Source: Muricea muricata (lineage: Eukaryota; Cnidaria; Anthozoa; Malacalcyonacea; Plexauridae). Taken from it: a DNA stretch of 64,000 nucleotides. Of the stretch, positions 25,967 to 37,786 are shown in pieces. The stretch covers positions 1,428,501 to 1,492,500 of the forward strand of contig OY979720.1 of the NCBI GenBank assembly GCA_963855995.1, given 5' to 3'. The position numbers and the translations under genes were made by a program. Numbering within the stretch: the first letter of the stretch is position 1; each line of letters starts with the position of its first letter. The notes below the pieces were generated by a model. That model worked only from the letters and a program-made list of their open reading frames with translations, was not told the origin of the DNA and did not search any database.

Positions 25967-28900
25967 ATGCAAATCGCACTGCTGGTTAGCTTGATCGTGT
26001 GGTTGTCACTGGGTGATCCGAGTGCTTCAGCTAGAATAAAGGTGAGTAGCTAGAACACCAAGTTGCTTTGATGGCAAATTGTTCAGCAAATGCGAAAAAG
26101 ACTAAACTAGTACGAAAAGCCAAGCTCGGTTCTTTCGAGAACGTTTCTGGTATTTTTAACTGCAGGACTGAACAACATTATTCAACAGTAAACCATCACT
26201 CGCTTATAGATATGATCCCACCTTATCTCCGATACTTTTGTAGAAAGTCAGTCTTAAAGGTTTCAACCCTGGAATATGCAATGAAACGAATCATGGCAAC
26301 TTAATCATGGTCAAAGATCGTGACAACAATGATAAACTGCTGGTTTGTGCGGAAGAAAAAAGTGCCGGTTATCTCTGGAAAACAACTGATGGTAAAGTAG
26401 ATATAGTTTTTTATTATATGGTTATAGGTGTTTTACCGTAGACTAAAAAACTCGAATTTTTCGTATTCTTACTAGAGAAGATACGACAAAATATGTAACG
26501 CGTGAAAAACGCGTGTGTTTCCCGCGGGATTTATGTGCTCTCTGTCCACTTGTTACGACTTCTGACCATATAATAAAAAGAACATTACACGTTTGCTTGA
26601 AGTTATGAATATTATTTTCTCGTGTTGAAAAGTAAACAATATTGTTTTCACCACTCGAAAATGATATTCATAACGTCGTCCTGCCGTGTAATATCCTCTA
26701 TGTATTGCTTTGTCACGGACAAGATGAGAAAATTGACAACTAATGATTCTTTGCATTTGAAGGTTCCAATCCAACGGGAGAATTTTTTAATCCTGCTTAT
26801 GACTGTTCGGATGCTCTCAACAAAATCTCAGATGCAAAAGATGGATTTTATTGGATCAAATTAGCTGGAAAAGTTCCAAATAGGGTATTTCTGCGTTGTG
26901 AAATATACCATGTCGCAATTTAGCAATAATAAAGTTAATAACTGACTATGTTTCAGCTGTGGTGTGACATGAGTACTGACGGCGGGGGCTGGGCACTAAT
27001 TGGTCGTTCAAAAACTGCTGCCATGTGGCGAGTACCATCCAATAATAAAACAGTTGAACCATTTGGCGAACCTCATTGGTCGAGCTCACTTGGAGATGCT
27101 CCAATCCTTGACTTCCGGATTCAAGTAGCGACACAAGAAGATTTCAGTGCAACAAAAGCTCATTGGTAGGTATAGTCAGTATAGTCTAGTCCTCTTCATA
27201 GCCACATTCCGTGCCGACTGAGCTCTATTCACTGCAGTTTTTGCTAGTGCGTAGGCTGAAAATGCATACATATTGCAAGGAGTACTAAGAAAACGTTTTG
27301 TTTGTCTACTGCTACATATTTCAAAAGAAAACACTTATTAATGTACTTATTTTAGTAAAATTTGAAAATTCTCTACACTGGTTGGTTGCCCTAGAAGTTA
27401 TCATGATCATAGACACAATGATCACCTGACCTGAGCGCCGTAAGCGGATTTTTCAAAATGGTTACCAGTCGTTTCGTTTTGTCAATTGTTTTGAAATATG
27501 AAACGTATTTTTGTCATTTTTCACCTATGTGATTCTACTAAAATAATTATTCACCTCCAGCTCAGTGATTATCGGTGAATAACTTCGCCTTCGGCGAATA
27601 ATTGTTAAATACTCCTAGTTCCATAGATTTGAACACCTGAATACCTGGCCACATTAGTTACGATGATGTAACGAATATTCATGATCTGTGTAGGTCATTT
27701 AGGTTCCAAAAAGAACGTCCTTTAAAGAATCTTTTGATGATTAATGAAGGTGGATGTGGTAGATTATTACCAGGAATTGGAGATATTTCTTATGTTAAAG
27801 ATCTTCAGACTGAGGAGATTGTCACAACAACATTTCGTTGTTCACAATTCACTTCTCGTCATTCGAAATTCTACGGTTATGGTTGGGTAGGTTTGAAAAC
27901 GATCAAATTTCGTTTTTCCAAACTGACGTTTTTCCAAACAATGATATCGTTATAAACCACGAATTAAACCCTGTCAGGACTACATGAAATTTAATTTTTT
28001 GCAGGACATGTTAAACACTTGTTTTGAGCGTCCATGTTCACCTGGTTTTGCATTTCACGAACACTTTCCAGTTCAAATGGACCATACAGGAGCTTTTGGG
28101 TAAACATTTACGTAAATATAAAGTTGATAAAAAATACAAATGGACAATAAGCATTTCATGAAGATTACATTTTCAATATGACGGCAAAAACAATGAGCTA
28201 ATGCTCTATATTCATCCCTTCTTGTTACAGCTATAGTGCGAACGGAAATACTACTTCAGGAATTACCCAGGACTCGACATCATTTGTTGGCTGTGACAAT
28301 CGTGATATAGTAAAGTGACAAATGTTTATTCTTTGCAATCAGTTGACATCAAACTAATATTATAAAAATTCACGTCACCTAATGCGGATGATCGTTTAAT
28401 CGTTCATCTCAAGTAATGAATGATGGGAAAATTAGCCAATCATTATGTTCCTAACGTGATAGTACGAGATACCTGAAAATCTTAGAAAACTACATTGCAT
28501 TGAGTTCTTGGAATTGTTCAAAATCAACTTAGCCATGGCTGGAATAACATGTATGAGAGTGAACCTTATTTTTAAATATTCTAATTTGACCAGGGGCCGG
28601 TTGCTCAAAGGTGGGGGGTTTTCAAACGATGCTCAAACACAATAAAATTGAGACTTAATAAAGGAAAACTGCATGAAAATATCAAAGTTTATTGTGACTT
28701 AACCTGACCAAGGTTGTTTTGGAAATCTTTATCTGGTGGATAGCATTTTCCCACCTTCAAACAATCTCACTCAAGTTTTCTTACAGTTGAAATTTAATTT
28801 GTGTTACAGTCATGAAATTCACAACAAAAATATTACACATTTTTCCGTCATACATAATGTTTGTACCTCTATAGTGTTGTGGTTGTTTTGGTCCAGTTGG

Positions 28901-31900
28901 TGGTAAGAAAAATTACTGTGGAGCTGAATGCACAGCTAAAAATGGTGGAACTACTGAAAAAAATGTCTACACATGGTTTTGGGTGAGATCATCTCTACCA
29001 AAAAAAGTCTGGAACAAATGCATGGAGTATAAAGTAACTGTTTCTCCTGGGAAAGAAGTTTGGTACAAGTTGTATCATGGAAATAATGTTCCAGTCTTGG
29101 TTAGTTTTTGCCTTTCTGCTATTCTTACCAAAAGATAAGAAGCATTAATATTGATCAACGTATTATATTATTAGGTTTAGGATCGCTTTTCACTTTTCAG
29201 TATGAAAGCAGACCTTAAAGATTAAGATTATTCTCAACTTATTAACTTATAGTTTCGCATTTTCTTTTTTTTCCGTAGGGGAGATGTGATCAGAATGAAC
29301 CTCTTCTGAACGATGGCGTAAGAATTGATTTACATGCGCTAGTTTATTTTAATGTTAACACTGTAACATATAGATTTGTTGAAACAATTCTGTGTGCATA
29401 CAGTCAGGGAGGCAGAGGTACAAAAATACATGTTTACCTACCATATCGAGGGGCAATTTCATTTTACGTTTATATTGTGCCTTAAATCTGATAAGTATAT
29501 TTCTCTATGTTGAACGTGCTAAAATTTCTTGTGTTCCCCAGCCAACACGTTTTCCCCTAAGTTTTCTAAAAAACTATATTACTGTCAAAAAAGGCGAGAT
29601 TTCAGATTTATTTCTAGGAAAAATTAATTATGTCATCAAAAACGTAATATATACCACACTAGCACCGAGGAAATTGGCACCATTTTAGGACATTTCATCA
29701 TGTTAGGGTAACCGTAATGATGTCTTATATGTTGTTTTTTATAAGCTTTCTGATAATACAAGTCATTTTTCAAATGAATGAACTTGAAAGTTTGCTATTT
29801 TTGCGATATAATAGTTTTATAATAAAATAAAGAAATACGTGTTAATCGAAGCTCACGAGATAAATTGGGAATTGTTATATTAGACATCTAGCAGACAATT
29901 TAAGAGCAAAATAGATTTGCCCCTTGAGAGGGTGAGTAATATTTTCTCTGCCTCCCTCACTAATATTGCACTGTAGATTGTGGTTGTTCCAGATAGTGCC
30001 GCTGCCCAGAAAGTACCGCCTGTGCCAGGAATATTGGAATACCGTAAGGATACCGAGGAACTTTATGTAAGATCAAATGAAACATGGAATGTGCTTGTTG
30101 ATGAAAATAAGGTACACAATGACATTTATGTTAGAATGCCATGAAATGAAATGAAATGTGATTTACTCTGAACACTGGCATTCCTTTAAATCAAATGAGA
30201 TAATAATCATTAAATTTCAAGGAATTTAACTGAATAAGTTCAAATTAAAAAGAATTGCAGCTACGGTTAAATCATAAATCGATTTGCCATTTTAAAAGGA
30301 AACAAATTAAACAAACTCTCAGTCTTGTGTGATCTACATAGCAGTGAAAAAGACATTAAAGTTATATATTCCCTACTCATTACCAATTAGTTAAAAGAAC
30401 AACTCGAGGCCCTCAAGACGCTATTGAGAAGTGTTAACAAAACCGTCCATGATCACATGGGATTTGGTGAGATATACACCATTTGTGTTCTTTTAATTCT
30501 ACTTTAGGTTGAAAGTCTGTAAAACACGTACACATTTGATTACAACATGTTCATTGTAACGTTACAATAAAACAATTGCTGATTTTTACCACTAACTTGC
30601 AAATTGTCTCTGACAAAACTAAAAAAATTAGTCTGGGTGATTAGGTTGAAAAGATCGTGAGTCTCTGACTCACCGCCTCTGCACGAAGACAGGCCATCGG
30701 CATAAGTTTATTGCAATTTCATTTCAAATCGTTTTTGAAACAGAAAAAAGTTGTGCAGATCTGTATAAATCTGGAGCGAGGAAGGATGGTGTTTATACTG
30801 TAAATCCTGATGGTTTCGGACCATTCCAAGTCAGATGTGATATGCAAACAGACGGCGGGGGTTGGACAATATTCCAAAGACGACAAGACTCAAGTGTTAA
30901 TTTCTATCGTGGATGGAAAAATTACAAAACTGGTTTTGGTGATCTTCACGGAAATTTTTGGCTTGGTTTGGACAAAATACATCGTTTGACAAAATCAGGA
31001 CAAAATGTTCTAAGAGTGGACTTGACGGATTGGACGGACGATAAAGCGTATGCAAAGTATGGTTCATTTTCTGTGGCGTCTGAGTCTGACGCTTACAGAA
31101 TGAATTATGCTAGTTTCTCAGGTAACTATGACAGACATTGATAAATTATTTTACGATATGCAGTGTATGAAACGAGTTAATATTTTTTAACTTATTTATT
31201 AACTTAACAACTTGCAGCTGGAAAGAATATTTACAACCTTGGCGTTCTTACTCTACAGATGGATATAAATTAAATACTATAAGTTTTAAGGAGAAAAAAT
31301 TAATGCACGTGACACATATTACAGTCAGTTCATATACCTTATTGCAGCTGAGAAATTCACTATATCAAAGCGTCATAAATCAAAGAGTCATATAATTAAC
31401 ATGCATGCACGGATTACCATCTACTTTAAAAGTAATTAAATTAACGTGAATCTGATACTTAAATTAACTCGAGTTCATACTAAATGTGAACGTAATGCAC
31501 TAAGAATCTGCACTAGAAGAAACTGAAAATTCAGATAGTGACAGTAAATAAATTGACCGATGTTTTTGTTTTGTCTTTATACATGGTATATAAAAAATAA
31601 TCAAACTTTAGAGTGCTTTAACGCGTTTATTATTTAATCTAGAGAAATCATTCTTTCGCAGTCGGAGAGACCAGGCCTCAAGCTTTCGATTGTCACCATT
31701 TGTGTGAAATTTAAAGAAACATTGAGCAAATACGAATCAAATGAAAATAACCAGTCGAAATCGCATATTTTCACTTCTGAACAAACAAAAACGCCATTAA
31801 TCATTTACCTGTCACGACAAACAATTAACATGATCATGACTTATAAGATGCATTAATTAATCTTAGTTACCTAAGCTAAGATTTCTAAATTTTAATTGTC

Positions 31901-32994
31901 AAATGAAATTAAACTTCTAAAGATTTTGATTAAATTTCCTACGGTGAAAAAATACGATTTCGATCGGCAATTTTTATCTGATTCGTATTTGCTCAATTTC
32001 GCTTCACATTTTACAACAACGGTGACATTCAAAGCTAAATGCCTGGTCTTTCCAACTGTGAAAGAATTATTTCTATATGTTAAATATTACGCGCTCTAGA
32101 GCACTGCAAAGTACGATTTTTTTATAGATCCTGCATAACGTAACTTTAACATCAAAGGAGTTCGTGTAGTTTCAATAAAATTAAGGCCTTTAATTACGAT
32201 AAATTAAATTTGTATCAAGCTACCGAATTACCGATAACATAAATTATCATGAATTAAATTAACGCTATTAATACAGTGCACATTACATTTGCTATAATAT
32301 AATTTACTGATGAACTTATACGTGAATTATAATTATATTTCAAGCAATTACAAATTTAGTGTCATAAATACACAGAGAATGTAGAACATAAAATAATGAA
32401 ATATACTGAAAACGGTTGGTCACCGGAAGTTAAGTCATGTAGAAATCCTGCGTTTCAAATTTTATCTAACAAAAAAATTACAGTCATAAATGAAACAGGG
32501 ATTGGTTGTAAAAAATTCTTAACCACATTACAACTATCTATTTTGTAGTTAAATAGCAGTTAACTATCAAATGAATGCGCGCTTGGTTCACCTTCTCAAG
32601 AATTGTGAGGAAATTCAACAATTACTTTTTCATACAACAGCCCCCTGAAGTTAAAGGCGAAACATGTTCCCCAGACACATACCTAAAATTCCACACTTCG
32701 AAATATAATATTTTAAGGAAATTCTATATTTAAGGTAATGCTGGTGATTCTTTGTCTCATCACAACGGCATGAAGTTCTCGACCTACGACAGAGATAATG
32801 ATCAGTGGGTTTACAACTGTGCTTCGGAAAGGAAAGGTGGTTGGTGGTACAAGTCCTGTCTCAACTCCAACCTCAATGGTCTTTACCTCAAGGCAGGAGA
32901 GAAATCTTTTGAAGGAATCAACTGGTACAAATGGAAAAGCGACTACAGATCTATAAAAAAAACTGAGATGAAAATACGTCCTGCTCAGTTTTAG
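25967..32994 (+). CDS. Secreted fibrinogen-related protein, copy A
   Basis: Thirteen coding exons: 25967-26041, 26244-26391, 26763-26884, 26957-27165, 27694-27886, 28005-28099, 28231-28309, 28875-29099, 29279-29317, 29977-30111, 30391-30466, 30744-31121, 32735-32994; 677 residues, phases continuous. Order: signal peptide ([19 protein letters not shown]); a small Cys module; an N-terminal fibrinogen-like region starting [18 protein letters not shown] and running to the Cys-rich [15 protein letters not shown]; a segment [20 protein letters not shown] that resembles the trimerisation domain of collagens XV/XVIII; a coiled coil ([19 protein letters not shown]); and a canonical fibrinogen C-terminal domain ([19 protein letters not shown], Ca-site DRDND, C-x12-C loop with GGWWYKSC, NLNG, KKTEMKI). 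Such proteins are usually extracellular, oligomeric lectins. Exon 13 holds the ligand pocket and is the variable exon. Exon 7 uses a gtaaag donor overlapping an in-frame TGA. Confidence 0.88.
28593..28766. repeat. Inverted-end repeat before FReD exon 8
   Basis: Starts ggggccggttgctcaaaggt and ends cccaccttcaaacaa, imperfect inverse complements. Present at the same place in all four units (near 40047, 52757 and 58455), so it predates the duplications. Shares its GGGGCCGGTTG start with the MITE at 54307. Confidence 0.5.
31122..32734 (+). other. Large conserved intron before the variable exon (copy A)
   Basis: 1.6 kb, no coding exon seen. Nearly the same sequence separates exons 12 and 13 in copies B, C and D, with only small indels, in contrast to the exon it precedes. 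Confidence 0.6.
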
Positions 32995-33979
32995 CCTCAG
33001 GATTACATCAGTGATATATAAACTAGAGAGTTGTGTAGAACATAACTCATCTCGTATTCCATTCTGCCAAACTGTAAGCTGTTTCTTTACCCTATGCAAT
33101 ACTAAATATATATATATACATATCTGGCTATATATACACCAAATATTAAAACTTAGTAAAGATATATTCAACTCATCAAGGTAATCTCAATATTGTTATT
33201 TTTACAACAAACATGCAACATATTAAAACTGCCGGGTTTGTTATTAGGTAATTTTTTAATTTTTTCTTCACAAATTCATCGATGAAATCACATTGAAAAA
33301 CTTTGGCTGTGCAAAAGTTGTTGGAAATGTTGGCTTCTTTTCACTATGAACTTGTGGTTTCCTTTATTCCTAGAAAAACAGAAATATTACATACAGAAAC
33401 TGATTTTCTGTGTGTCAGCTGAATCTCAATTAAAGTGTTGTTGCCTAGTTTATGCTTCAAACAGAGGCGATGATTTTACATTTTAACCGCATGTATGGTA
33501 ATAAATTTCTATAGTTTATATATAGCGTGATCTTACATTTTATTTACAAAATATTTCAGTTTTCATTATATTACAAAACAAAATTCTATATTTGTGTTTC
33601 AGATTATATCTGGAAAATAAAAATTTTAATATACTTTTTAAAATATTTGTTTTGGAGAGTCATTATAAAGATTTGTAACAACTTTCCCCCATAATTCAGT
33701 GCCAAATTTCAAAAATTTCTAATCAGATTAAACTCTAATATATTTGCTTGTTTGATCTCTATCTATTTCTGGAGTAACAACTCAACTAAAGTGGAGCATC
33801 CAGTTGCAGTTTAGTTTCAGCGCGGTCAACACAATACAGACTGCTTCGACAAAGAATACACTGGTTTATGAATTGATTGCATCCTCTTCCCAAGAGCCTT
33901 GCGGTCCTGGGATTGATCATTCCAGAGGTTTCTCAAACATGTCATAGACGAATGAAGCTCTTACTCCAGATATGTTCTA
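32995..33979. other. FReD A 3' flank
   Basis: 3' UTR and spacer, no further gene. An ATTAAA lies near 33147, a possible poly(A) signal. Repeated after copies B and D, and partly after C. Confidence 0.45.
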
Positions 33980-34355
33980 CAGGGTGTCCCAAAAAAACCC
34001 AAAACTATTGAAAATGATCTATTGTTAGAATTTCAATGCCTAGCACTAAATTGAACCCACGAATGGATAAAGTATTGACTTAAAGTATTGACTTAATTAA
34101 TAGTAATACTCAGTGTTAAGCATTAACCAGTGTTAGCCAGACAAAAAAACTACACCTACGAGTGCATATTAAAAATGCAATCAAATTGTATGCATGGTTA
34201 TTTGATTTAGAGAAAACAATTTACAAATGTAAATTCCCATGAGCAAAACAAACGTACTTTACAAAGATATTTTAATTTTTTAACAAGTGCTAGGGCATTC
34301 AAATGTTAACAATAGATCATTTTCAATAGTTTTTGGGTTTTTTTGGGACACCCTG
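33980..34355. mobile_element. Mariner-like MITE, unit 1 only
   Basis: Ends CAGGGTGTCCCAAAAAAACC and its inverse complement GGGTTTTTTTGGGACACCCTG; the inverted match runs to about 45 bases (to GATCTATTG). A TA dinucleotide flanks both sides (33978-33979, 34356-34357), the Tc1/mariner target duplication. The sites at 45530 and 63585 in units 2 and 4 are empty. Confidence 0.85.
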
Positions 34356-34576
34356 TAGAATTCAACAATCTAATTGAAACATTTCAACGGTCAGGGTAAC
34401 ATTTTAAGGAAACAGGTTCACATTTCGTGACTGAAAGAAAAATCCACCTCTGAGCGTTCCCGCTTTAGGTCTTTCATCAGGAGCTATCGTGAAGTGCAAC
34501 AAAACAACATGAGTGTGGTAAGATCTTCCAGCTAGCATGATCTACATTCTCGTATTTTTAAATGTCTCTACGGACC

Positions 34577-35374
34577 TTACACAAACGTAACACGCACATT
34601 TCCTTCTTCGTTCGCTGGCTCATTCGCTTGCCAGCAAACTCGGGGTTCAATACTAGCGGCTTCCACGTGATTGTCACGTGCTCTACATGTTCCTGTTTCA
34701 GTGAAGTGGTCTCCTGGTGTATAAGAGTTTCCAGGGGGAATAAACAACGGGCATTTCATTGGAGTTCCATTCCTTTCTTTGGGGGATGAGGTTATGAGAG
34801 GAGAATTCAGCTCTGGCGAAAGTTGTGAAAATAATCGTGAAGGCTTGAGATGGTCTCTTAAAAATGAGTTATCAAGAATAGCTTGACGATCGTTACCCGA
34901 CTTTAAGGCGTGAGAAGTCGACGGCTCAGCGAGTGTGTGCACGTGACGTTTAGCAGTGGCCATATTCTCACAAAAATATTGGCTTGTCGGGCTCGAACGG
35001 AAAGGTACGACACTTCCCGACACAGCCAGCTGATCACTGTTTGCATTTCCCTGAGGTACAATCACTTCAGCTTTCGGAAAATTTCGGGTAACACCTTCGT
35101 CATCTGTCGTACTTTCGTAACCAGCACCTCCTGAAGGATCCGGTTTAGTCAAGCTGCGCATGCGATTTTTGTTGAGGGTACTTGAAACCCAAACAACGTC
35201 AGCCTTGTTATTATTCAAAGACATTTCGCTTTCATAATGATAACGAGTCCACGTTTTAAACACATTGCCGCCTGCTGTATCATTACAGCGGTCATATGAA
35301 TGAGTATATGGCAGCGATCTTGGTCGTAAGCGTCCGACGGTCTCATTTTGAGAATGTTTGAAAATCTTTTTCAA
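34577..35374 (-). CDS. Orphan 3' exon of a minus-strand gene, copy 1
   Basis: An open frame of about 265 codons on the minus strand ending in TGA-free sequence up to a stop at 34577-34579. The residues are polar, Ser/Thr/Pro/Asn-rich and without membrane segments or signal peptide, like a cytoplasmic tail. The C-terminus is NVRVTFV, and T-F-V fits a class I PDZ ligand; the same end is kept in copies 2 and 4. The frame has no ATG of its own near the left edge and is cut at the unit junction (35379), so it is most likely the last exon of a gene whose remainder stayed at the far right end of the array, beyond the window. Without its upstream exons it is probably not expressed as protein here. 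Family not recognised. Confidence 0.45.
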   Translation of the reverse strand: MKKIFKHSQNETVGRLRPRSLPYTHSYDRCNDTAGGNVFKTWTRYHYESEMSLNNNKADVVWVSSTLNKNRMRSLTKPDPSGGAGYESTTDDEGVTRNFPKAEVIVPQGNANSDQLAVSGSVVPFRSSPTSQYFCENMATAKRHVHTLAEPSTSHALKSGNDRQAILDNSFLRDHLKPSRLFSQLSPELNSPLITSSPKERNGTPMKCPLFIPPGNSYTPGDHFTETGTCRARDNHVEAASIEPRVCWQANEPANEEGNVRVTFV

Positions 35375-35763
35375 TCAATGCACACAACAAGAGTTGGTTG
35401 TGTTGGATGGCGCTATTCACCCCTTAGGATCGATTTCTTTGAACTGCAGTACTAGAAAGGCAAAAACGAAATAACACCAGGAATATTGAACTCGCAAAGT
35501 CTCTTGAACCCAAAAAGTTCTGAGCTTTAACTAACATTGGTTTTACCAGTTACTGAACATTTTTAGAAAGTTTGAGAAAATCACTATCTGGTGGATAGCG
35601 CTAGATTTAAATGCTACAATACCTCGTCTTTTATCTTGGGAGGGAGGGAGGTGTGAGGAGGTCCAAATTCAACCGTTCTGCTTTAATCTTTACATCACAT
35701 GAAAAGAAGAGATAAATTTAAATAGTTCAATATTAACTGTCTGTTCTCTATGTATTTTTCCAG

Positions 35764-36033
35764 CTGTTATCGGCCAGTGAAGATTCGTTCGTGAGAGTAT
35801 GGACGTTACCAAAAGATTCTTCTAACAAAGTAATAAAGCAGCAATCACATTATCTTTTCAATAAAGCACACTATTGTTAACCTACAATTATTTTTCTTCA
35901 GGTGGAATTGTTATTCCAAGTTCCTGTTTCTGGCAGTCAGTTATGTGACGGGCGTTTTTTTGACGAGTCAGGCCAGTCCTTTGGTGTCAGCGGTTATGAT
36001 TTAGCAGAAATTGTTGTCTTTAGAAAAAAGTAG
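35764..36033 (+). pseudogene. WDR54: Duplicated last two exons of WDR54, copy 2
   Basis: Exons 35764-35829 and 35902-36033 with intact splice sites, open frame and TAG stop. Only the last propeller blade is encoded, with no start codon and no promoter of its own. Differences from the parent include a Ser to Arg change in the last residues (VVFRKK) shared with the copy at 46926, so these two copies derive from one another or exchanged sequence. Confidence 0.85.
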
Positions 36034-36061
36034 ATTAGAAAATGAACTATTGTTAAAACCT

Positions 36062-36630
36062 TTTGCGTGATCGGATCACTTGAATTTGATCTGCCATTAA
36101 CGCTTGGATATAATCTACTTGTGGCTTCCCTAACGGTTTCAGGCCTATTATCTCGGGTATCTGCCCGTCTTTGCATGGTGTTATTTTGTTCATGTAGGTT
36201 TTCTACAAGTCTGCATAACTGTTGCCACCAGATTGTTATTGAAGACGATGGACCAGTGATGGACATACTTGGTCGGCCATGTTGAAAACATGGGTGAGGC
36301 GTGTACTTTATGTAACCTACCTTGTAACAGATCAGATATTGCGGGCTCGTATATACTGCGCAACAAGTTTTATATTTGCGGCGAAGTATTATATTAGAGA
36401 TCTTGCAAGTACCAAATATGAAACGAAGTAATATATTTGACATGAAGCATTATACCTGAGATGAAGTACTATATTTGCGGGGTTGTGTATTATATTAGCT
36501 GAAATATCTTAATCTTTTATATAAATGATTACGTGTTTCATAAATGTGGCATGAACTATTATATGTTGAAATAGGTATTATATTTCACATACAAGTATTA
36601 TTAAAACAAACGGCGCCCCACAATCTATTG
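36062..36630 (-). mobile_element. Unit 2-specific insertion, possible retroelement remnant
   Basis: This block replaces about 30 bases present in units 1 and 3. On the minus strand an open stretch encodes a polar segment (WWQQLCRLVENLHEQNNTMQ) that could be a gag-like fragment, and upstream of it lies TGGGGCGCCG, which resembles an LTR primer-binding site. Between 36355 and 36500 short degenerate repeats of the type gaagtattatatttg occur. No LTR pair or target duplication was found, so the class is open. Confidence 0.35.
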
Positions 36631-37294
36631 ATTTAATATTGTAGCTATCTGGAACGCGCGGTTCGTTTTAACATGTATAACATTGTTTGCTTTACAATTA
36701 CTAAATGACAAACAAAAACAGTGTTCATAGTTATTAATAATGAAACACAAACTTCCGCTGTGTCGGTGACTCCAAAAAGGTTTCTACAGCACAATATAGT
36801 AATGACAATGAAATCTATAGAAAAATAAAGTAAAAATTGTACATGATGTAAAAGATAATATTGTGAATAATCTGTCTCACAGTAGCTGTAAATAAAGACT
36901 TGTCCTTGAAAAACTTTGAAAGACTTGTCCTTGTGTGTTTGAAGCGTTCTAATCAGTTCACAGAAATTTGAGATCGGAATTCGAAAAATTATTCTATATA
37001 CCATGCATGTTAAGACATGTAGATTTTTTAGTTCGTTCCAGATAATATTCTAAATGCATAATGTCTAGCTTTGACAGTGGTGCTGTCCAATTAATTTCGA
37101 AGATTCGTTAGTTCCAAGTTTAGGTTAATCATGAGAAATAGCAAAACAAACATATATTCAGAAAAAAGGGAGAAATCGCCAACATTTCTCATTTGTAATC
37201 CTATACAAGTAATTCATCACGTATAATTAAGGACATCATATGGTGTCACAGGATAAGACCACTATTCACAATCTATCACTGGTTCATAATCAGA

Positions 37295-37304
37295 TATATT
37301 TATA
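37295..37304 (+). promoter_or_regulatory. TATA-like box of FReD gene B
   Basis: Same TATATTTATA and flanks as in unit 1, upstream of a non-coding exon ending at a gtgagt donor (37385). Confidence 0.55.
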
Positions 37305-37786
37305 GCCCATGTCAAGCTGAAACGAGGTGCTTCGGTCATTTGCTCAATTGTTTACTTCAAGATCAAACAGCATTCGTGAAAGCGGTGAGTGAAATTATTG
37401 TTCCTAATTTAGATTTCAGGTCAAAACTACGTTATTTAAAATTGGAGCTTTCCTAAAATGAAGATAATTACTAACATCATTACGGTGTGGTAATCATTAG
37501 GGCAGGAAGAATTGGTCAGTACTTATAGTCTGGTAAAAAAAAAATAAAGTTCCAGTTTCCTCCCACTAATAAAAATGTTGTCAGAATGCTTCGAAATGTA
37601 AAATTTAAATCCACAGCCCTCAAATTAGTCAAATATTCTTCGTCTTAGTCGCACAATTTGTTAAATCATTCTGAAATGCAGTCTTTGGCACAAGTTCAAG
37701 TGTCGAGGTCAAGAAAGATGTCATACTTTGTGCATGTCGACAATAATTCCTACCATTTAATTTGGATTATCTCTAGATTATTAACC

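Larger units (their letters stand above)
24165..35379. repeat. Tandem unit 1 (about 11.2 kb)
   Basis: The left edge is fixed by comparing the two internal junctions with the WDR54 intron: both junctions join the minus-strand tail reading frame to WDR54 intron sequence at TGCACA. Contents in order: last two WDR54 exons, FReD gene A, mariner-like MITE, tail ORF copy 1. Confidence 0.85.

Noticed and set aside
26946..27134. Repeated 62-codon minus-strand frames at 26946, 38471 and 51078
   Set aside because: Exact antisense of FReD exon 4; their conservation follows from the sense exon.
32713..33171. Minus-strand frames over FReD exon 13 (also near 44285, 57294, 62325)
   Set aside because: Antisense shadows of the last exon extended into the 3' UTR.
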